Positions 5,252 through 5,337 of a stretch of 5,337 nucleotides of DNA are shown one piece after another; position 1 is the stretch's first letter; each line of letters opens with the position of its first letter. The translations under genes were made by a program, and so were the position numbers. The notes under the pieces were generated by a model. It did not search any database, was not told the DNA's origin, and worked only from the letters and a program-made list of their open reading frames with translations. Source of the stretch: JAZLDV01 sp045614925 (GTDB lineage Bacteria > Bacillota_I > Bacilli_A > Erysipelotrichales > Coprobacillaceae); assembly GCA_045614925.1 (NCBI GenBank), contig JAZLDV010000021.1, positions 1 through 5,337 of the forward strand, read 5' to 3'.

Positions 5252-5280
5252 ATATTAACACTTAAATAGTAGCAATACAA
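5252..5280 (-). promoter_or_regulatory. Promoter of the wall-binding protein gene
   Basis: TTGTAT (5280-5275), a 17-base spacer, then TAATAT (5257-5252) with a TG extension at 5260-5259. The predicted start near 5245 falls at the edge of the ribosome binding site, for a leader of about 17 bases. Nothing else with coding or structural signal is seen from 5281 to the window end. Confidence 0.55.
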
Positions 5281-5337
5281 TTTTTTTAAAGATGTTATAA
5301 ATTTTAGCATACAGATATAATTATATAATCAAGTCCC

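Noticed and set aside
5316..5325. TATAATTATA palindrome near the window end, possible -10 box or binding site
   Set aside because: Perfect palindromes of A/T are expected in such AT-rich DNA, and no convincing -35 box lies upstream on either strand.

Overview
The window is about 5.3 kb of very AT-rich DNA with strong GGAGG-type ribosome binding sites, a T-box leader, choline/cell-wall-binding repeats and short A/T-flanked hairpin terminators. This points to a low-GC Bacillota (Firmicutes). The gut Erysipelotrichia (Coprobacillus/Thomasclavelia-like) or a related Clostridia lineage would fit, but that is inference from style and gene content, not a marker match.

Layout. Positions 1-594 (minus) hold the N-terminal 198 codons of methionyl-tRNA synthetase (metG), cut by the window edge. 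Positions 595-927 contain no protein gene. They hold the metG ribosome binding site, an intrinsic terminator, a complete T-box riboswitch with an AUG (Met) specifier, and two divergent promoters. Positions 928-1272 (plus) encode a DUF1622-type small membrane protein, the only plus-strand gene. Everything from 1282 to 5228 is on the minus strand and concerns the cell envelope. In transcription order it holds a secreted protein with a duplicated N-terminal domain plus cell-wall-binding repeats (5228-4044), a membrane-anchored N-acetylmuramoyl-L-alanine amidase (3929-3198), a membrane-anchored polysaccharide deacetylase with Ig-like domains (3082-1682), and an isoleucine-rich four-helix membrane protein (1671-1282) that looks translationally coupled to the deacetylase.

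Transcription appears to be in separate units. The wall-binding protein and the amidase each have their own promoter and terminator. The deacetylase and small membrane protein form a two-gene operon. That operon ends in a bidirectional terminator shared with the convergent DUF1622 gene, and the palindrome contains both stop codons.

Working together: the deacetylase would remove acetyl groups from peptidoglycan sugars, the amidase would cut stem peptides from muramic acid, and the repeat protein would sit on the wall surface. This is a cell-wall modification neighbourhood beside a methionine-responsive aminoacyl-tRNA synthetase gene. I see no phage, transposon, CRISPR or tRNA gene, and no convincing entirely new system. 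The least familiar parts are the duplicated N-terminal domain of the wall-binding protein and the poly-isoleucine membrane protein.
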